A stretch of DNA of 55,064 bases from Mycobacterium sp. ACS4054 (GCF_001667275.1 NZ_LZHV01000053.1:1-55064); one strand, 5' to 3'; positions 25,847 to 35,187 are shown, counted from the stretch's first letter. Notes: generated by a model from the sequence alone, not told the origin. Translations and numbers: made by a program.

Positions 25847-27028
25847 ATGCGCATCAGTTACACCCCTGAACAGGAGGAGCTGCGTCGCGAGCTGCGGTCG
25901 TACTTCACCCAACTCATGACGCCCGAGCGTCGCGAGGCACTGACCTCCTCGGGCGACGGCGAGGTCGGCACCGGCACCGCGTATCGCGACACCGTCGCCC
26001 AGATGGGCAAGGACGGCTGGCTCACCCTGAACTGGCCCAAGGAGTACGGCGGCCAGGACCGCTCCCCGATGGACTCGCTGATCTTCACCGACGAGGCGGC
26101 GATCGCCGGCGTCCCGGTGCCGTTCCTGACGATCAACAGCGTGGCGCCGACCATTATGGCGTTCGGCACCGAGGAGCAGAAGAAGTTCTTCCTCCCCAAG
26201 ATCGCCGCCGGCGAGCTGCACTTTTCCATCGGCTACTCCGAGCCCGGCGCCGGCACCGACCTGGCGAACCTGCGCACCACCGCCGTCCGGGACGGCGACG
26301 AGTACGTCATCAACGGCCAGAAGATGTGGACCAGCCTGATCGCCTACGCCGACTGGGTCTGGCTGGCCGTGCGCACCAACCCCGACGCCAAGAAGCACCG
26401 CGGCATTTCGATGCTGACCGTGCCCACGACCGCCGAGGGTTTCTCGTGGACGCCCGTGCACACCATGGCCGGCGTGGACACCAGCGCCACCTATTACTCC
26501 GACGTGCGGGTCCCGGTGACCAACCTGATCGGCGAGGAGAACGGTGGCTGGAAGCTGGTCACGAACCAGCTCAACCACGAACGCGTCGCCCTGGTATCGC
26601 CGCAACCGATCTTCTTGGCCCTGCGCGAGGTTCGCGAGTGGGCGCAGAACACCAAGGACGACGGCGGCGCGCGGCTGATCGACTCGGAGTGGGTGCAGCT
26701 CAACCTCGCCCGCGTGCACGCCAAGGCCGAGGTGCTCAAGCTGATCAACTGGGAGCTGGCGTCGTCGAACAGCGAGTCGCTGTCGCCGGCCGACGCGTCG
26801 GCGGCCAAGGTGTACGGCACCGAGCTGGCGACCGAGGCGTACCGGCTGCTGATGGAGGTGCTCGGCACGGCGGCGACGCTGCGCCAGGATTCGCCGGGCG
26901 CCCTGCTGCGCGGCCGGGTCGAGCGGATGCACCGGGCGTGCCTGATCCTGACCTTCGGCGGCGGCACCAACGAGGTGCAGCGCGACATCATCGGCATGGT
27001 CGCCCTCGGCCTGCCCCGCAACCGCTGA
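25847..27028 (+). CDS. fadE26: FadE26 (ChsE4), steroid side-chain acyl-CoA dehydrogenase subunit
   Basis: A 393-aa acyl-CoA dehydrogenase fold protein. With FadE27 it forms an alpha2-beta2 flavoenzyme that dehydrogenates 3-oxo-cholest-4-en-26-oyl-CoA (known for ChsE4-ChsE5 of M. tuberculosis). The flavin segment S-I-G-Y-S-E-P-G-A-G-T-D is at about 127-138. Glu245 in N-H-E-R-V is the expected position of the catalytic base. The C-terminal F-G-G-G-T-N-E-V-Q-R-D is typical of the family. AAAGGA precedes ATG 25847. fadE27 follows 28 bp later in the same operon. Confidence 0.96.
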   Translation: MRISYTPEQEELRRELRSYFTQLMTPERREALTSSGDGEVGTGTAYRDTVAQMGKDGWLTLNWPKEYGGQDRSPMDSLIFTDEAAIAGVPVPFLTINSVAPTIMAFGTEEQKKFFLPKIAAGELHFSIGYSEPGAGTDLANLRTTAVRDGDEYVINGQKMWTSLIAYADWVWLAVRTNPDAKKHRGISMLTVPTTAEGFSWTPVHTMAGVDTSATYYSDVRVPVTNLIGEENGGWKLVTNQLNHERVALVSPQPIFLALREVREWAQNTKDDGGARLIDSEWVQLNLARVHAKAEVLKLINWELASSNSESLSPADASAAKVYGTELATEAYRLLMEVLGTAATLRQDSPGALLRGRVERMHRACLILTFGGGTNEVQRDIIGMVALGLPRNR

Positions 27029-27056
27029 GCCTCCTCGTCGGAAAGGACGAACATCG

Positions 27057-28154
27057 ATGGACTTCTCGACAACCGAAGCGGCGAACGATCTCGGCGGCCT
27101 GGTGGACACGATCGTCAGCTCCGTGTGCACACCGGAGCACCAGCGCGAGCTCGACAAGCTCGACCAACGGTTCGACCGCGAGCTGTGGGGCAAGCTGGTC
27201 GACGCCGGCATCCTGACCAGCGCCTCGGCCACCGCGGTGGGCGGCGATGGTTTCGGTGTGCTCGAGCAGGTCGCCATCTTGGTGGCGTTGGGCCACCAGC
27301 TGGCGGCCGTGCCGTACCTCGAGTCGGTGATGCTGGGCGCCGGCGCGCTGGCCCGCTTCGGCACCGAGGAGCTGCAACAGCAGTGGGCCGCCCCGGCGGT
27401 CAGCGGCGAGAAGATCCTCGCCGTGGCGCTGCTGGGCGAGATGGGCGAGGGACCGGTGCAGGCCGCCCGCGCCGGTGAGGGCTACCGTCTCACCGGCACC
27501 CGCACCCAGGTCGGCTTCGGGCCGGCCGCCGACGCCTTCCTGGTTCCGGCCCAGACCGACTCCGGCACCGCCGTTTTCGTGGTCGCCGCCGACGACCCCG
27601 GCGTCTCGGTGACCCCGCTGGACACCACCGGCCTGGGCAGCGTCGGACACCTGACCCTGGACGGGACCCAGGTCGATGGCACCCGCATGGTTGGCGGCGC
27701 CGAGGTGGTCGTCTGGCTCGACACGCTGTCGGCCTTGGGCCGCAGCGCGTTCCAGCTAGGGGTGCTCGAACGCGGCCTGCAGCTCACCGCCGAATACGCC
27801 CGCGAGAGAGAGCAATTCGATCGTCCGATCGGCAGCTTCCAGGCGGTGTCCCAGCGCCTCGCCGACGGCTATATCGACGTCAAGGGCTTGCGGCTCACGC
27901 TCACCCAGGCGGCCTGGCGCGTCTCCGAGGACGTGCCCGCCGACATCGACGTGGCCAGCGCGGCGTTCTGGGCCGCCGACGCCGGGCACCGGGTGGCGCA
28001 CACCATCGTGCACGTGCACGGCGGTGTCGGCGTCGACACCGATCACCCGGTGCACCGCTACTTCCTGGCCGCCAAAGAGACCGAATTCGCGCTGGGCGGA
28101 GCCACCGGTCAGCTGCGCCGGATCGGCCGTGAGTTGGCGGAAACCCCTGCCTGA
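27057..28154 (+). CDS. fadE27: FadE27 (ChsE5), acyl-CoA dehydrogenase partner subunit
   Basis: A 365-aa divergent acyl-CoA dehydrogenase fold, the partner of FadE26. The C-terminal half keeps the FAD-dimer contacts (R-E-Q-F-D-R-P-I-G-S-F-Q and V-H-G-G-V-G), but the N-terminal half lacks the usual S-E-P-G motif and a recognisable catalytic Glu. This agrees with hetero-tetrameric ChsE enzymes in which each active site is shared and only one subunit is catalytic. GGAAAGGA precedes ATG 27057. Confidence 0.95.
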   Translation: MDFSTTEAANDLGGLVDTIVSSVCTPEHQRELDKLDQRFDRELWGKLVDAGILTSASATAVGGDGFGVLEQVAILVALGHQLAAVPYLESVMLGAGALARFGTEELQQQWAAPAVSGEKILAVALLGEMGEGPVQAARAGEGYRLTGTRTQVGFGPAADAFLVPAQTDSGTAVFVVAADDPGVSVTPLDTTGLGSVGHLTLDGTQVDGTRMVGGAEVVVWLDTLSALGRSAFQLGVLERGLQLTAEYAREREQFDRPIGSFQAVSQRLADGYIDVKGLRLTLTQAAWRVSEDVPADIDVASAAFWAADAGHRVAHTIVHVHGGVGVDTDHPVHRYFLAAKETEFALGGATGQLRRIGRELAETPA

Positions 28155-28158
28155 CTTC

Positions 28159-29667
28159 ATGATTCCGCCCGACCCGACGGTCACCAAACTGCTGGTGCCG
28201 CTGGCCGAGATCGACGACCGGGGCGTCTACTTCGAAGACTCGTACACCAACTGGCGGGATCACCTGCGCGACGCCGCCGCGATCGCGTCGGCGTTGCGTG
28301 ACCGCCTGGACCCGGCGAAGCCGCCCCACGTCGGTGTGCTGTTGGAGAACACGCCGTTCTTCTCGGCGATGCTGGCTGCGGCCGGCATGTCCGGCATCGT
28401 GCCGGTGGGACTGAACCCGGTGCGCCGCGGCGACGCGCTGGCCCGCGACATCGCCCACGCCGACTGCCAAGTGGTGCTGGCCGATTCGGGTTCGGCCGCC
28501 GCGTTGGGCGACATCGACCACGTGAACGTCGACTCGACAGAGTGGGCCGACGAAGTGGCCGCGCACGGCGGCGCCGAGCCGAGTTTCCAATCCGCAACGG
28601 CGGGCGACCTTTTCATGCTGATCTTCACCTCGGGCACCAGCGGCGAGCCGAAGGCGGTGAAGTGCAGCCACGGCAAGGTCGCGATCGCGGGCGTGACCAT
28701 GACCCAGCGATTCGACCTCGGCCGCGACGACGTCTGTTACGTGTCGATGCCGCTGTTCCACTCCAACGCGGTGTTGGTCGGCTGGGCGGTGGCGGCGGCG
28801 TGCCAGGGCTCACTGGCGTTGCGGCGCAAGTTCTCCGCCTCCAATTTCCTGGTCGACGTCCGCCGCTTCGGCGCCACCTACGCCAACTATGTCGGCAAGC
28901 CCCTGTCCTATGTGCTGGCCACCCCGGAGCGGCCCGACGACGCGGACAACCCGCTGCGGGCGGTGTACGGCAACGAGGGCGTGCCCGGCGACATCGAGCG
29001 CTTCGGTCGCCGGTTCGGCTGCGTGGTCCAGGACGGGTTCGGTTCCACCGAGGGCGGCGTGGCGATCGCGCGCACCCCCGACACCCCGGACGGCGCACTG
29101 GGCCCGCTCCCGCAGGGCGTCGACATCGTCGACCCCGACACCGGTGAATCCTGCCCGCCGGGCGTGGTCGGCGAGCTGGTGAACACCGCGGGTCCCGGCC
29201 GCTTCGAGGGTTACTACAACGACGAGGCAGCCGAGGCCGAGCGGATGGCGGGCGGGGTCTACCACACCGGCGACCTGGCCTACCGCGACGACGCCGGCTA
29301 CGCGTACTTCGCGGGGCGCCTGGGTGATTGGATGCGCGTCGACGGGGAAAACCTGGGCGCCGCGCCGATCGAGCGAGTGCTGCTACGCTACCCCGACGTG
29401 ACGGAGGTGGCCGTGTACCCGGTGCCGGATCCGGTGGTGGGCGACCAAGTGATGGCGGCGGTCGTGATGGCCCCGGGGACCGAGTTCGATGCCGAGAAGT
29501 TTCGCGCGTTCCTGGCCGAGCAGCCCGACCTGGGGCCCAAGCAGTGGCCGTCGTACGTGCGGGTCAGCGCCGAGCTCCCGCGCACGGTGACGTTCAAGGT
29601 GCTCAAGCGCCAGCTGGCGGCCCAGGGCGTCGACTGCGGGGATCCGGTGTGGCAGGTTCGCCGGTAG
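28159..29667 (+). CDS. fadD17: FadD17, steroid side-chain CoA ligase
   Basis: A 502-aa adenylate-forming ligase, the same length as Rv3506 when begun at ATG 28159, four bases after fadE27. The P-loop I-F-T-S-G-T-S-G-E-P-K, the adenine motif D-G-F-G-S-T-E-G and the hinge/A8 region Y-H-T-G-D-L-A-Y-R-D-D are present. M. tuberculosis FadD17 prefers the shorter (C5) cholesterol side-chain acid, while FadD19 takes the full C8 chain. The operon position after the ChsE4-ChsE5 pair fits that sequence of steps. Confidence 0.95.
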   Translation: MIPPDPTVTKLLVPLAEIDDRGVYFEDSYTNWRDHLRDAAAIASALRDRLDPAKPPHVGVLLENTPFFSAMLAAAGMSGIVPVGLNPVRRGDALARDIAHADCQVVLADSGSAAALGDIDHVNVDSTEWADEVAAHGGAEPSFQSATAGDLFMLIFTSGTSGEPKAVKCSHGKVAIAGVTMTQRFDLGRDDVCYVSMPLFHSNAVLVGWAVAAACQGSLALRRKFSASNFLVDVRRFGATYANYVGKPLSYVLATPERPDDADNPLRAVYGNEGVPGDIERFGRRFGCVVQDGFGSTEGGVAIARTPDTPDGALGPLPQGVDIVDPDTGESCPPGVVGELVNTAGPGRFEGYYNDEAAEAERMAGGVYHTGDLAYRDDAGYAYFAGRLGDWMRVDGENLGAAPIERVLLRYPDVTEVAVYPVPDPVVGDQVMAAVVMAPGTEFDAEKFRAFLAEQPDLGPKQWPSYVRVSAELPRTVTFKVLKRQLAAQGVDCGDPVWQVRR

Positions 29668-29671
29668 CGAC

Positions 29672-30385
29672 ATGACTTCCCGGCCCTTGGAGACCGCGCT
29701 CGAAGCGAGCTTTGACCAGCTGTGCGCCGCGGTGCCGGCGGACGTCGGGATCGCGATCGCCCGTCCGGACCGCACCTATTCGCTGGGCCGGTGGTGGTCG
29801 GGCGTCGCATGGTCGACGATCAAGGTGCCGTTGGTGATTGCGGCGCTGCGCAGCGATTGGTTGCTGGCCAAGGACCTGGCCGTAGCGGCCATCACCGAAT
29901 CCGACAACCGCGCATCGGAGCAACTGTGGTCGCACTTGGGCGATCCGCAGGAGGCCGCACGGCGGGTGCAGGGTGTGATCGCCGAGGGCGGTGACACCGC
30001 CACCGTGGTCGAATCCCGCCGGCTCCGGCGCGGGTACACGGCGTTCGGCCAGACGCAGTGGACCCTGCAGCGGCAGGCCCGGTTCGCGGCCGAACTGCCC
30101 TCCATCCCCGATTCGGCCGACGTGATCGACTTGATGCAGCGCCTCACCAGCGGCCACCGCTGGGGCCTGGCCGCGAAAGGCTTTGCGGCCAAGGGCGGTT
30201 GGGGGCCCGGCACGCAGGGCGACTACCTGGTGCGCCAGTTCGGGATCGTGCCCACGCCCTCGGGGCAATGGGGCGTGGCCCTGGCGGCCAGGGTCCACGA
30301 CGGGGTGATGGAGACGGGCGTCGACGTCCTCAACTCCATGTCGGAGTGGGTCCTCGGCCGGCTTCCGGGGCTAGCCCGTTATTGA
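29672..30385 (+). CDS. Cytosolic penicillin-binding/beta-lactamase-fold serine hydrolase
   Basis: A 237-aa protein with all three active-site elements of class A beta-lactamases and penicillin-binding proteins: S48-T-I-K51 (SxxK), S77-D-N79, and K174-G-G. It has no signal peptide or membrane segment, which is unusual for enzymes of this fold; most act outside the membrane. The class A catalytic Glu of the omega loop (ExxLN) is not evident, favouring an esterase, peptidase or amidase over a lactamase. It starts four bases after fadD17 and is probably the fourth gene of the KstR-controlled fadE26 unit. Its last 15 bases overlap the convergent ilvX. I know of no M. tuberculosis gene at this position. 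Confidence 0.82.
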   Translation: MTSRPLETALEASFDQLCAAVPADVGIAIARPDRTYSLGRWWSGVAWSTIKVPLVIAALRSDWLLAKDLAVAAITESDNRASEQLWSHLGDPQEAARRVQGVIAEGGDTATVVESRRLRRGYTAFGQTQWTLQRQARFAAELPSIPDSADVIDLMQRLTSGHRWGLAAKGFAAKGGWGPGTQGDYLVRQFGIVPTPSGQWGVALAARVHDGVMETGVDVLNSMSEWVLGRLPGLARY

Positions 30386-31921
30386 CGGCACCACCGCGTC
30401 GATCAGGTGCGGCCCGGGTTCGTTCAACGCCTGCCGCAGCGCGTCGGCGAGTTCCTCGCCGGTGGTGACGCGGCGGGCCGGGACTCCCATCCCCTCGCTG
30501 ATCTTGACGAAATCCATTGTGGGGCGCGACAAGTCGAGCAGGTCGAGGGCCTTGGGTCCGGGCGCGGATCCGGCACCGACCCTTGCCAGCTCGATGCGCA
30601 GGATGTCGTAGGCGCTGTTGTCGTAGATGACGGTGGTCACGTTCAGTTGTTCGCGCGCCTGAGTCCACAACCCCGAAATCGTGTACATCGCCGACCCGTC
30701 GGATTCCAGGCACAGCACCGGCCGATCGGGGGCGGCGACCGCGGCGCCGACCGCGGCCGGGATGCCGTAACCGATCGCCCCGCCGGTCAGCGTCAGCCAG
30801 TCATGGGCCGGCGCCCCCGCCGTGGCCTGGGCCAGCAGCACACCGGAGGTGTTCGACTCGTCGACGACGATCGCCCCCTCCGGCAGCAGCGCCCCGATGA
30901 CGTCGGCCGCCGACGCCGACGTCAGGGGACCACTCGACAGCTGTGGGCGCGCCGGAACCGCCACGGGCGCAACGGTTCCGGGCGCCACCTCGTCGGCCAC
31001 CGCGGCCAGCGCCTCGGCGGCGCCGCTGTGCCCGGCGAGCAGATGCACCTCGCAGCCGGCCGGGACGAGGTCGCTGGGCATGCCGGGGTAGGCGAAGAAT
31101 GACACCGGCGACTTGGCGCCCGCCAGCACCAGATGCTTGGCGCCGTCCAGCTGGGCCGTCGCGGCCTCGGCGAAATAGGCGAGCCGCTCGACGGCGGGGA
31201 CGCCGGCGCCGCGCTCGAGCCGCGTCGGGAACGTCTCACACAACACGCGGGCCCCCGTCGCCTCCGCGATGCGGGTGGCCGCGGCGAGCCCGGGACCGCG
31301 GGTGGCGTCGCCGCCGACCATGATCACCGTGGGTTCCCCGGAGCGCAGCACCTCGATCACCTCGAACGCCAGGCGCGGCTCGGCCCCCGCCGCCTCCGCG
31401 GGCGCCGTCCCGGCGGGTTGCGCCCCGTCCGACCACGACACATCGGCGGGCAGGATCAGCGTCGAGATCTGCGAGCCCGCGCGGCTGGCGGCGATCGCCT
31501 CGGCGGTGTCGGACGCGACGTCCGCCGTCTGCTCGGTGCGGCGCACCCACCCCGAGACCGTGCCGGCGAGTGCGTCGATGTCGGATTCCAGTGGGGCGTC
31601 GTACTTTTTGTGGTACGTGGCGTGATCGCCGACGACCACCACCATCGGCACCTGGGCCCGCCGAGCGTTGTGCAGGTTCGCCAGGCCGTTGCCCAGGCCG
31701 GGGCCCAGGTGTAGCAGCACCGCCGCGGGCCGGCCGGCGATGCGGGCGTAGCCGTCGGCCGCGCCGGTGGCCACGCCCTCGAACAGCGCCAGCACCCCAC
31801 GCATTCGCGGGACGGTGTCCAGGGCGGCGACGAAGTGCATCTCCGAGGTGCCCGGGTTCGCGAAGCACACGTCGACGCCGCCGTCGACCAGCGTGTTGAT
31901 CAAAGCCTGGGCACCGTTCAC
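30371..31921 (-). CDS. ilvX: IlvX, thiamine-diphosphate-dependent enzyme (acetolactate synthase-like)
   Basis: A 516-aa ThDP enzyme (Rv3509c is about 515) from GTG 31921, with GGAGG upstream. The catalytic Glu48 is in L-F-E-G-V-A. The ThDP-magnesium motif reads E-S-D-G-S ... Y-D-N-S-A-Y, so the usual GDG is SDG. The large central domain and C-terminal pyrophosphate domain are complete. Acetolactate synthase activity is uncertain, since annotation as IlvX is by similarity; a 2-oxoacid decarboxylase or lyase is possible. GTGA overlap with the amidohydrolase upstream puts it in the fadD19 operon. Confidence 0.9.
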   Translation of the reverse strand: MNGAQALINTLVDGGVDVCFANPGTSEMHFVAALDTVPRMRGVLALFEGVATGAADGYARIAGRPAAVLLHLGPGLGNGLANLHNARRAQVPMVVVVGDHATYHKKYDAPLESDIDALAGTVSGWVRRTEQTADVASDTAEAIAASRAGSQISTLILPADVSWSDGAQPAGTAPAEAAGAEPRLAFEVIEVLRSGEPTVIMVGGDATRGPGLAAATRIAEATGARVLCETFPTRLERGAGVPAVERLAYFAEAATAQLDGAKHLVLAGAKSPVSFFAYPGMPSDLVPAGCEVHLLAGHSGAAEALAAVADEVAPGTVAPVAVPARPQLSSGPLTSASAADVIGALLPEGAIVVDESNTSGVLLAQATAGAPAHDWLTLTGGAIGYGIPAAVGAAVAAPDRPVLCLESDGSAMYTISGLWTQAREQLNVTTVIYDNSAYDILRIELARVGAGSAPGPKALDLLDLSRPTMDFVKISEGMGVPARRVTTGEELADALRQALNEPGPHLIDAVVPSITG

Positions 31922-32742
31922 GTGTTTGCCTCCAGTTTGAAAACGCGCTCGGCGTTGCGGTGCAAGAAGTCTCGGCGGCCCTCGTCGGACAGGCCGAGTT
32001 CGTCGATTCCCGCCAGGGCGTGCGTGTGGCTCATCATCGGGTAGTTGGTCCCGAACAGCACTTTGCGTTGTCCCGTACCGGTTTTCATGAACCGGACCAG
32101 CTCCGGCGGCAGCCGGCGCAGCGTGTAGGCGGACGTGTCGATGTAGACGTTTTCGTGCTTGCGCGCGACGGCGACCATCTCCTCGGTCCACGGATAGCCG
32201 ACGTGGCCGCCGACGATCACCAGCTCGGGAAAGTCGAGGGCGACCTGATCGATGTAGGGAATCGGGCGGCCGGTCTCCGACGGCCGCAGCGGCCCGGTGT
32301 GGCCCACCTGGGTGCAAAACGGCACGCCTTGCTCCACGCATTCGGCGAACAGCGGATAGTAGCGGCGGTCGGTGGGCGGGGCGTTCCACAGCCACGGCAC
32401 CACCCGAAGGCCGAGGAATCCTTCTGCCACGCGGCGCCGCAGTTCGCGAACCGCTTCCATCGGCCGATCGAGGTCGACGGTGGCCAGCCCGCCAAACCGG
32501 TTCGGGTGCAGGCGGATCCACTCGGCGACCTCGTCATTGGAGATCAGGTCCTGTCCGCCCGGGCCGCGCCACGCGCTGAGCAGGCCGTAGCGGACGCCCG
32601 CCGCGTCCATCGCCTCGATGCTCGCCCCGATCGGGACGTCGGCGTCCGGTATGGCATCCCCGGTCCAGCGCCGCAGGGATGCCAGCATGTCGCTGCGCAG
32701 GAACCGCGCAGTGGGGTGCTGCATCCACACGTCGACCGTCAT
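31918..32742 (-). CDS. Amidohydrolase-2 family protein (Rv3510c-like)
   Basis: A 274-aa TIM-barrel amidohydrolase, from ATG 32742. The N-terminal metal-binding segment is reduced to V-D-V-W-M-Q-H-P (one His rather than HxH). Q-V-G-H-T-G and G-G-H-V-G-Y-P-W follow, and the last motif is F-G-T-N-Y-P-M, with Asn where a metal-binding Asp is usual. This combination resembles decarboxylase-like or inactive-looking members of the family. Substrate unknown. It overlaps ilvX by four bases and follows the kinase-like gene by 23 bp. Confidence 0.82.
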   Translation of the reverse strand: MTVDVWMQHPTARFLRSDMLASLRRWTGDAIPDADVPIGASIEAMDAAGVRYGLLSAWRGPGGQDLISNDEVAEWIRLHPNRFGGLATVDLDRPMEAVRELRRRVAEGFLGLRVVPWLWNAPPTDRRYYPLFAECVEQGVPFCTQVGHTGPLRPSETGRPIPYIDQVALDFPELVIVGGHVGYPWTEEMVAVARKHENVYIDTSAYTLRRLPPELVRFMKTGTGQRKVLFGTNYPMMSHTHALAGIDELGLSDEGRRDFLHRNAERVFKLEANT

Positions 32743-32765
32743 CGAGGTCCAACAGTAGACGGACG

Positions 32766-33533
32766 TTATGCGGCCAGTGCCGCGCGGGCGGCCGCGTGCG
32801 TCTGACGCGCGTACCCGCCGCCGAACAGCACGACGTGCGCCAGCAGCGGAAAGAGTTGATGCAGCCCGGTCCGGTCGCGCCAACCCGGTTTCAGCGGCCG
32901 CACCCGCTGGTAGCCGTCGAGGACCGCGTCGTGGTGCGGGCAGCCGAACAGGGCGAGCATCGCCAGGTCGGTCTCGCGGTGGCCGGCGTGCGCGGCCGGG
33001 TCGATCAGCACCACCCCGTCGGGTGTCCACATCACGTTGCCGCCCCACAAGTCACCGTGCAGCCGGGCGGGCGAATCGTCGTCGTCGAAGTCACCCGCGC
33101 GGCAACGCGCCACGACGGAGTCGATCGAGTCGCGGGTCGGCGCGTCCAGCCGCGGCGCCGCCAGCTCCGCCATCGGGATCAGCCGTTCCTCGGCGTAGAA
33201 GTCGCCCCAGCGCGGGTGGCACCGCAACGACATCGGCAGCGGCTGGGACAGCGGGCCGAAGAACCCGGGCCCGTCCCAGCCGTGGGGCCCGGCCCCGAAG
33301 GCCGGCGCGCCGGCGTCGTGCGTCACCGCGAGCCGGCCGCCGAACGCACGTGCCGCCTCCGCGGTCGGTGGCACGGAGTCGAGCCGGCCCAGGATCAGGC
33401 TCGTCGCGTCGACGGAGAGCACCCGCGCGCACGGCACTCCGCCGTCGACGCCGGAGAGCCAGCTCAGGCCCGCGGCCTCCCACGCGAAGTACCCGGCCGG
33501 GGCGTTCGGGTGGTGCTTGACGAAGTCGGTCAA
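32766..33533 (-). CDS. Fructosamine/ketosamine-3-kinase-like protein
   Basis: A 255-aa protein kinase-fold phosphotransferase. The catalytic loop R-L-H-G-D-L-W-G-G-N-V and the metal-binding V-L-I-D-P-A-A-H-A-G-H-R-E form the fructosamine-3-kinase signature; H-A-G-H-R-E-T-D-L-A-M-L-A matches that family well. Such kinases phosphorylate sugars on glycated amines so that they fall off. Its TTG start overlaps the fadD19 stop (TTGA), so it is translated with fadD19. The N-terminus is short for the family, so part of the nucleotide-binding lobe is abbreviated. I know of no gene like this at the M. tuberculosis locus. Confidence 0.85.
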   Translation of the reverse strand: MTDFVKHHPNAPAGYFAWEAAGLSWLSGVDGGVPCARVLSVDATSLILGRLDSVPPTAEAARAFGGRLAVTHDAGAPAFGAGPHGWDGPGFFGPLSQPLPMSLRCHPRWGDFYAEERLIPMAELAAPRLDAPTRDSIDSVVARCRAGDFDDDDSPARLHGDLWGGNVMWTPDGVVLIDPAAHAGHRETDLAMLALFGCPHHDAVLDGYQRVRPLKPGWRDRTGLHQLFPLLAHVVLFGGGYARQTHAAARAALAA

Positions 33534-35182
33534 GCGCTCACGTGAGCGGCGTGCACGTCGTCGGCGGGGCGCGCCTCGGTCTGCTCCTTGGCCCAGCGGT
33601 AGTCCGGTTTGCCGGCCGGAGAGCGCTTCACCTCATCGACCAGCCAAAGGCTGCGCGGCACTTTGTATCCGGCGATCTCGGAGCGCACGAAGCGGTCCAG
33701 TTCGGCCAGCGAGGGCTTGGACCCCGGCCGCGCCTGCACGACGGCGGCGACGTGCTGCCCGTATCGGGGATCGGGCACGCCGACCACCAGCGCGTCGAAG
33801 ACGTCGGGGTGGCCCTTGAGCGCCGCCTCGACCTCCTCGGGGTAGATCTTCTCGCCGCCGCTGTTGATCGACACCGAGCCGCGGCCCAGCATCGTGACCG
33901 AGCCGTCCTCCTCGACCAGCGCCCAGTCGCCGGGGATCGCGTAGCGAACGCCGTTGATGGTCCTGAACGTCTCGGCGGTCTTCTTCTCGTCCTTGTAGTA
34001 GCCGACCGGGATGTTGCCCTTCTTGGCGATGAAGCCGCGCACCCCGGACCCGGGCTTGACCTCGTTGCCCTCCTCGTCGAGCACCACGGTGCGGTGGTCG
34101 ATGGTCACCCGGGGGCCGCCGGCGTGCGGCGCGTCCTTGGCGACGATGCTGGTGCCGCCGAAGCCGGTCTCCGAGGAGCCGATGGAATCGGTGATCACGC
34201 GGTTCGGCAGCAGTTCGAGCAGCTTCTCCTTGATGCTCGGCGAGAACAGCGCGGCGGTGCTGGCCAGCAGGAACAGCGAGGACAGGTCGTACTCGTTCCC
34301 CTCGTCCTGATGGGCCAGCAGCGCATCGAGCAGCGGCCGCGCCATCGCGTCACCGGTGAAGAACAGCAGGTTCACCTTGTGCTCGTGGATGGTGCGCCAC
34401 ACCTCGTCGGCGTGGAATTCCGGTGCGAGCACGGTGGTTTGGCCCGAGAAGATCGACATCCAGGTGGCCGACTGGGTGGCGCCGTGGATCATCGGCGGGA
34501 TGGGGTAGCGGACCATCGGCGGGTTGGCGGCGGCGGCCTTGGCCAGGTCGTACTCGTCGGAAACGAATTCGCCTGTGGCGAAGTCGGTTCCGCCGAAGAG
34601 CACCCGGTAGATGTCCTCGTGGCGCCACATCACGCCCTTGGGAAAGCCCGTCGTGCCACCCGTGTACAGCAGGTAGATGTCGTCGGCGCTGCGCTCGCCG
34701 AAGTCGCGCTCGGGTGAGCCCTGCGCGATCGCGGAGTAGAACTCGACGCCGCCGTAGCGCTGGAAGTCGGCGTCGCTGCCGTCCTCGATGACCAGGATCG
34801 TCTTGACGTTCGGGGTGTCCGGCAGCACGTTGGCCACCCGATCGGAGTACTGGCGCTCGTGGACCAGGGCGACCATGTCGGAGTTGTCGAACAGGTAGCG
34901 CAACTCGCCCTCGACGTAGCGGTAGTTGACGTTCACCAGGATGGCACCCGCCTTGACGATGCCGAGCATCGCGATGACGATCTCGATGCGGTTGCGGCAG
35001 TACAGCCCCACCTTGTCGTCCTTTTTCACCCCCTGATCGATCAGGTAGTGGGCGAGGCGGTTGGCCTTCTCCTCCAGCTGGGCGTAGGTGAGCTTCTCGT
35101 CGCCGCAGATCAGGGCGACACGGTCCGGCACAGCGTCGATGGCGTGCTCTGCGAGATCGGCAATATTCAGGGCCACGGCCAC
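33530..35182 (-). CDS. fadD19: FadD19, cholesterol side-chain CoA ligase
   Basis: A 550-aa CoA ligase for the C8 side chain of 3-oxo-cholest-4-en-26-oate, from GTG 35182 ([10 protein letters not shown], the M. tuberculosis N-terminus); GTG 35176 is an alternative. [12 protein letters not shown] is the nucleotide loop, [10 protein letters not shown] the adenine motif, and the C-terminal [10 protein letters not shown] holds the adenylation Lys. The KstR site is only five bases upstream of the start. It is the first gene of a four-gene operon. Confidence 0.96.
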   Translation of the reverse strand: MAVALNIADLAEHAIDAVPDRVALICGDEKLTYAQLEEKANRLAHYLIDQGVKKDDKVGLYCRNRIEIVIAMLGIVKAGAILVNVNYRYVEGELRYLFDNSDMVALVHERQYSDRVANVLPDTPNVKTILVIEDGSDADFQRYGGVEFYSAIAQGSPERDFGERSADDIYLLYTGGTTGFPKGVMWRHEDIYRVLFGGTDFATGEFVSDEYDLAKAAAANPPMVRYPIPPMIHGATQSATWMSIFSGQTTVLAPEFHADEVWRTIHEHKVNLLFFTGDAMARPLLDALLAHQDEGNEYDLSSLFLLASTAALFSPSIKEKLLELLPNRVITDSIGSSETGFGGTSIVAKDAPHAGGPRVTIDHRTVVLDEEGNEVKPGSGVRGFIAKKGNIPVGYYKDEKKTAETFRTINGVRYAIPGDWALVEEDGSVTMLGRGSVSINSGGEKIYPEEVEAALKGHPDVFDALVVGVPDPRYGQHVAAVVQARPGSKPSLAELDRFVRSEIAGYKVPRSLWLVDEVKRSPAGKPDYRWAKEQTEARPADDVHAAHVSA

Positions 35183-35187
35183 CAAAT

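Noticed and set aside
31922..32521. N-terminal extension of IlvX by 200 codons
   Set aside because: It reads through the amidohydrolase gene in another frame; GTG 31921 has GGAGG and gives the usual length.
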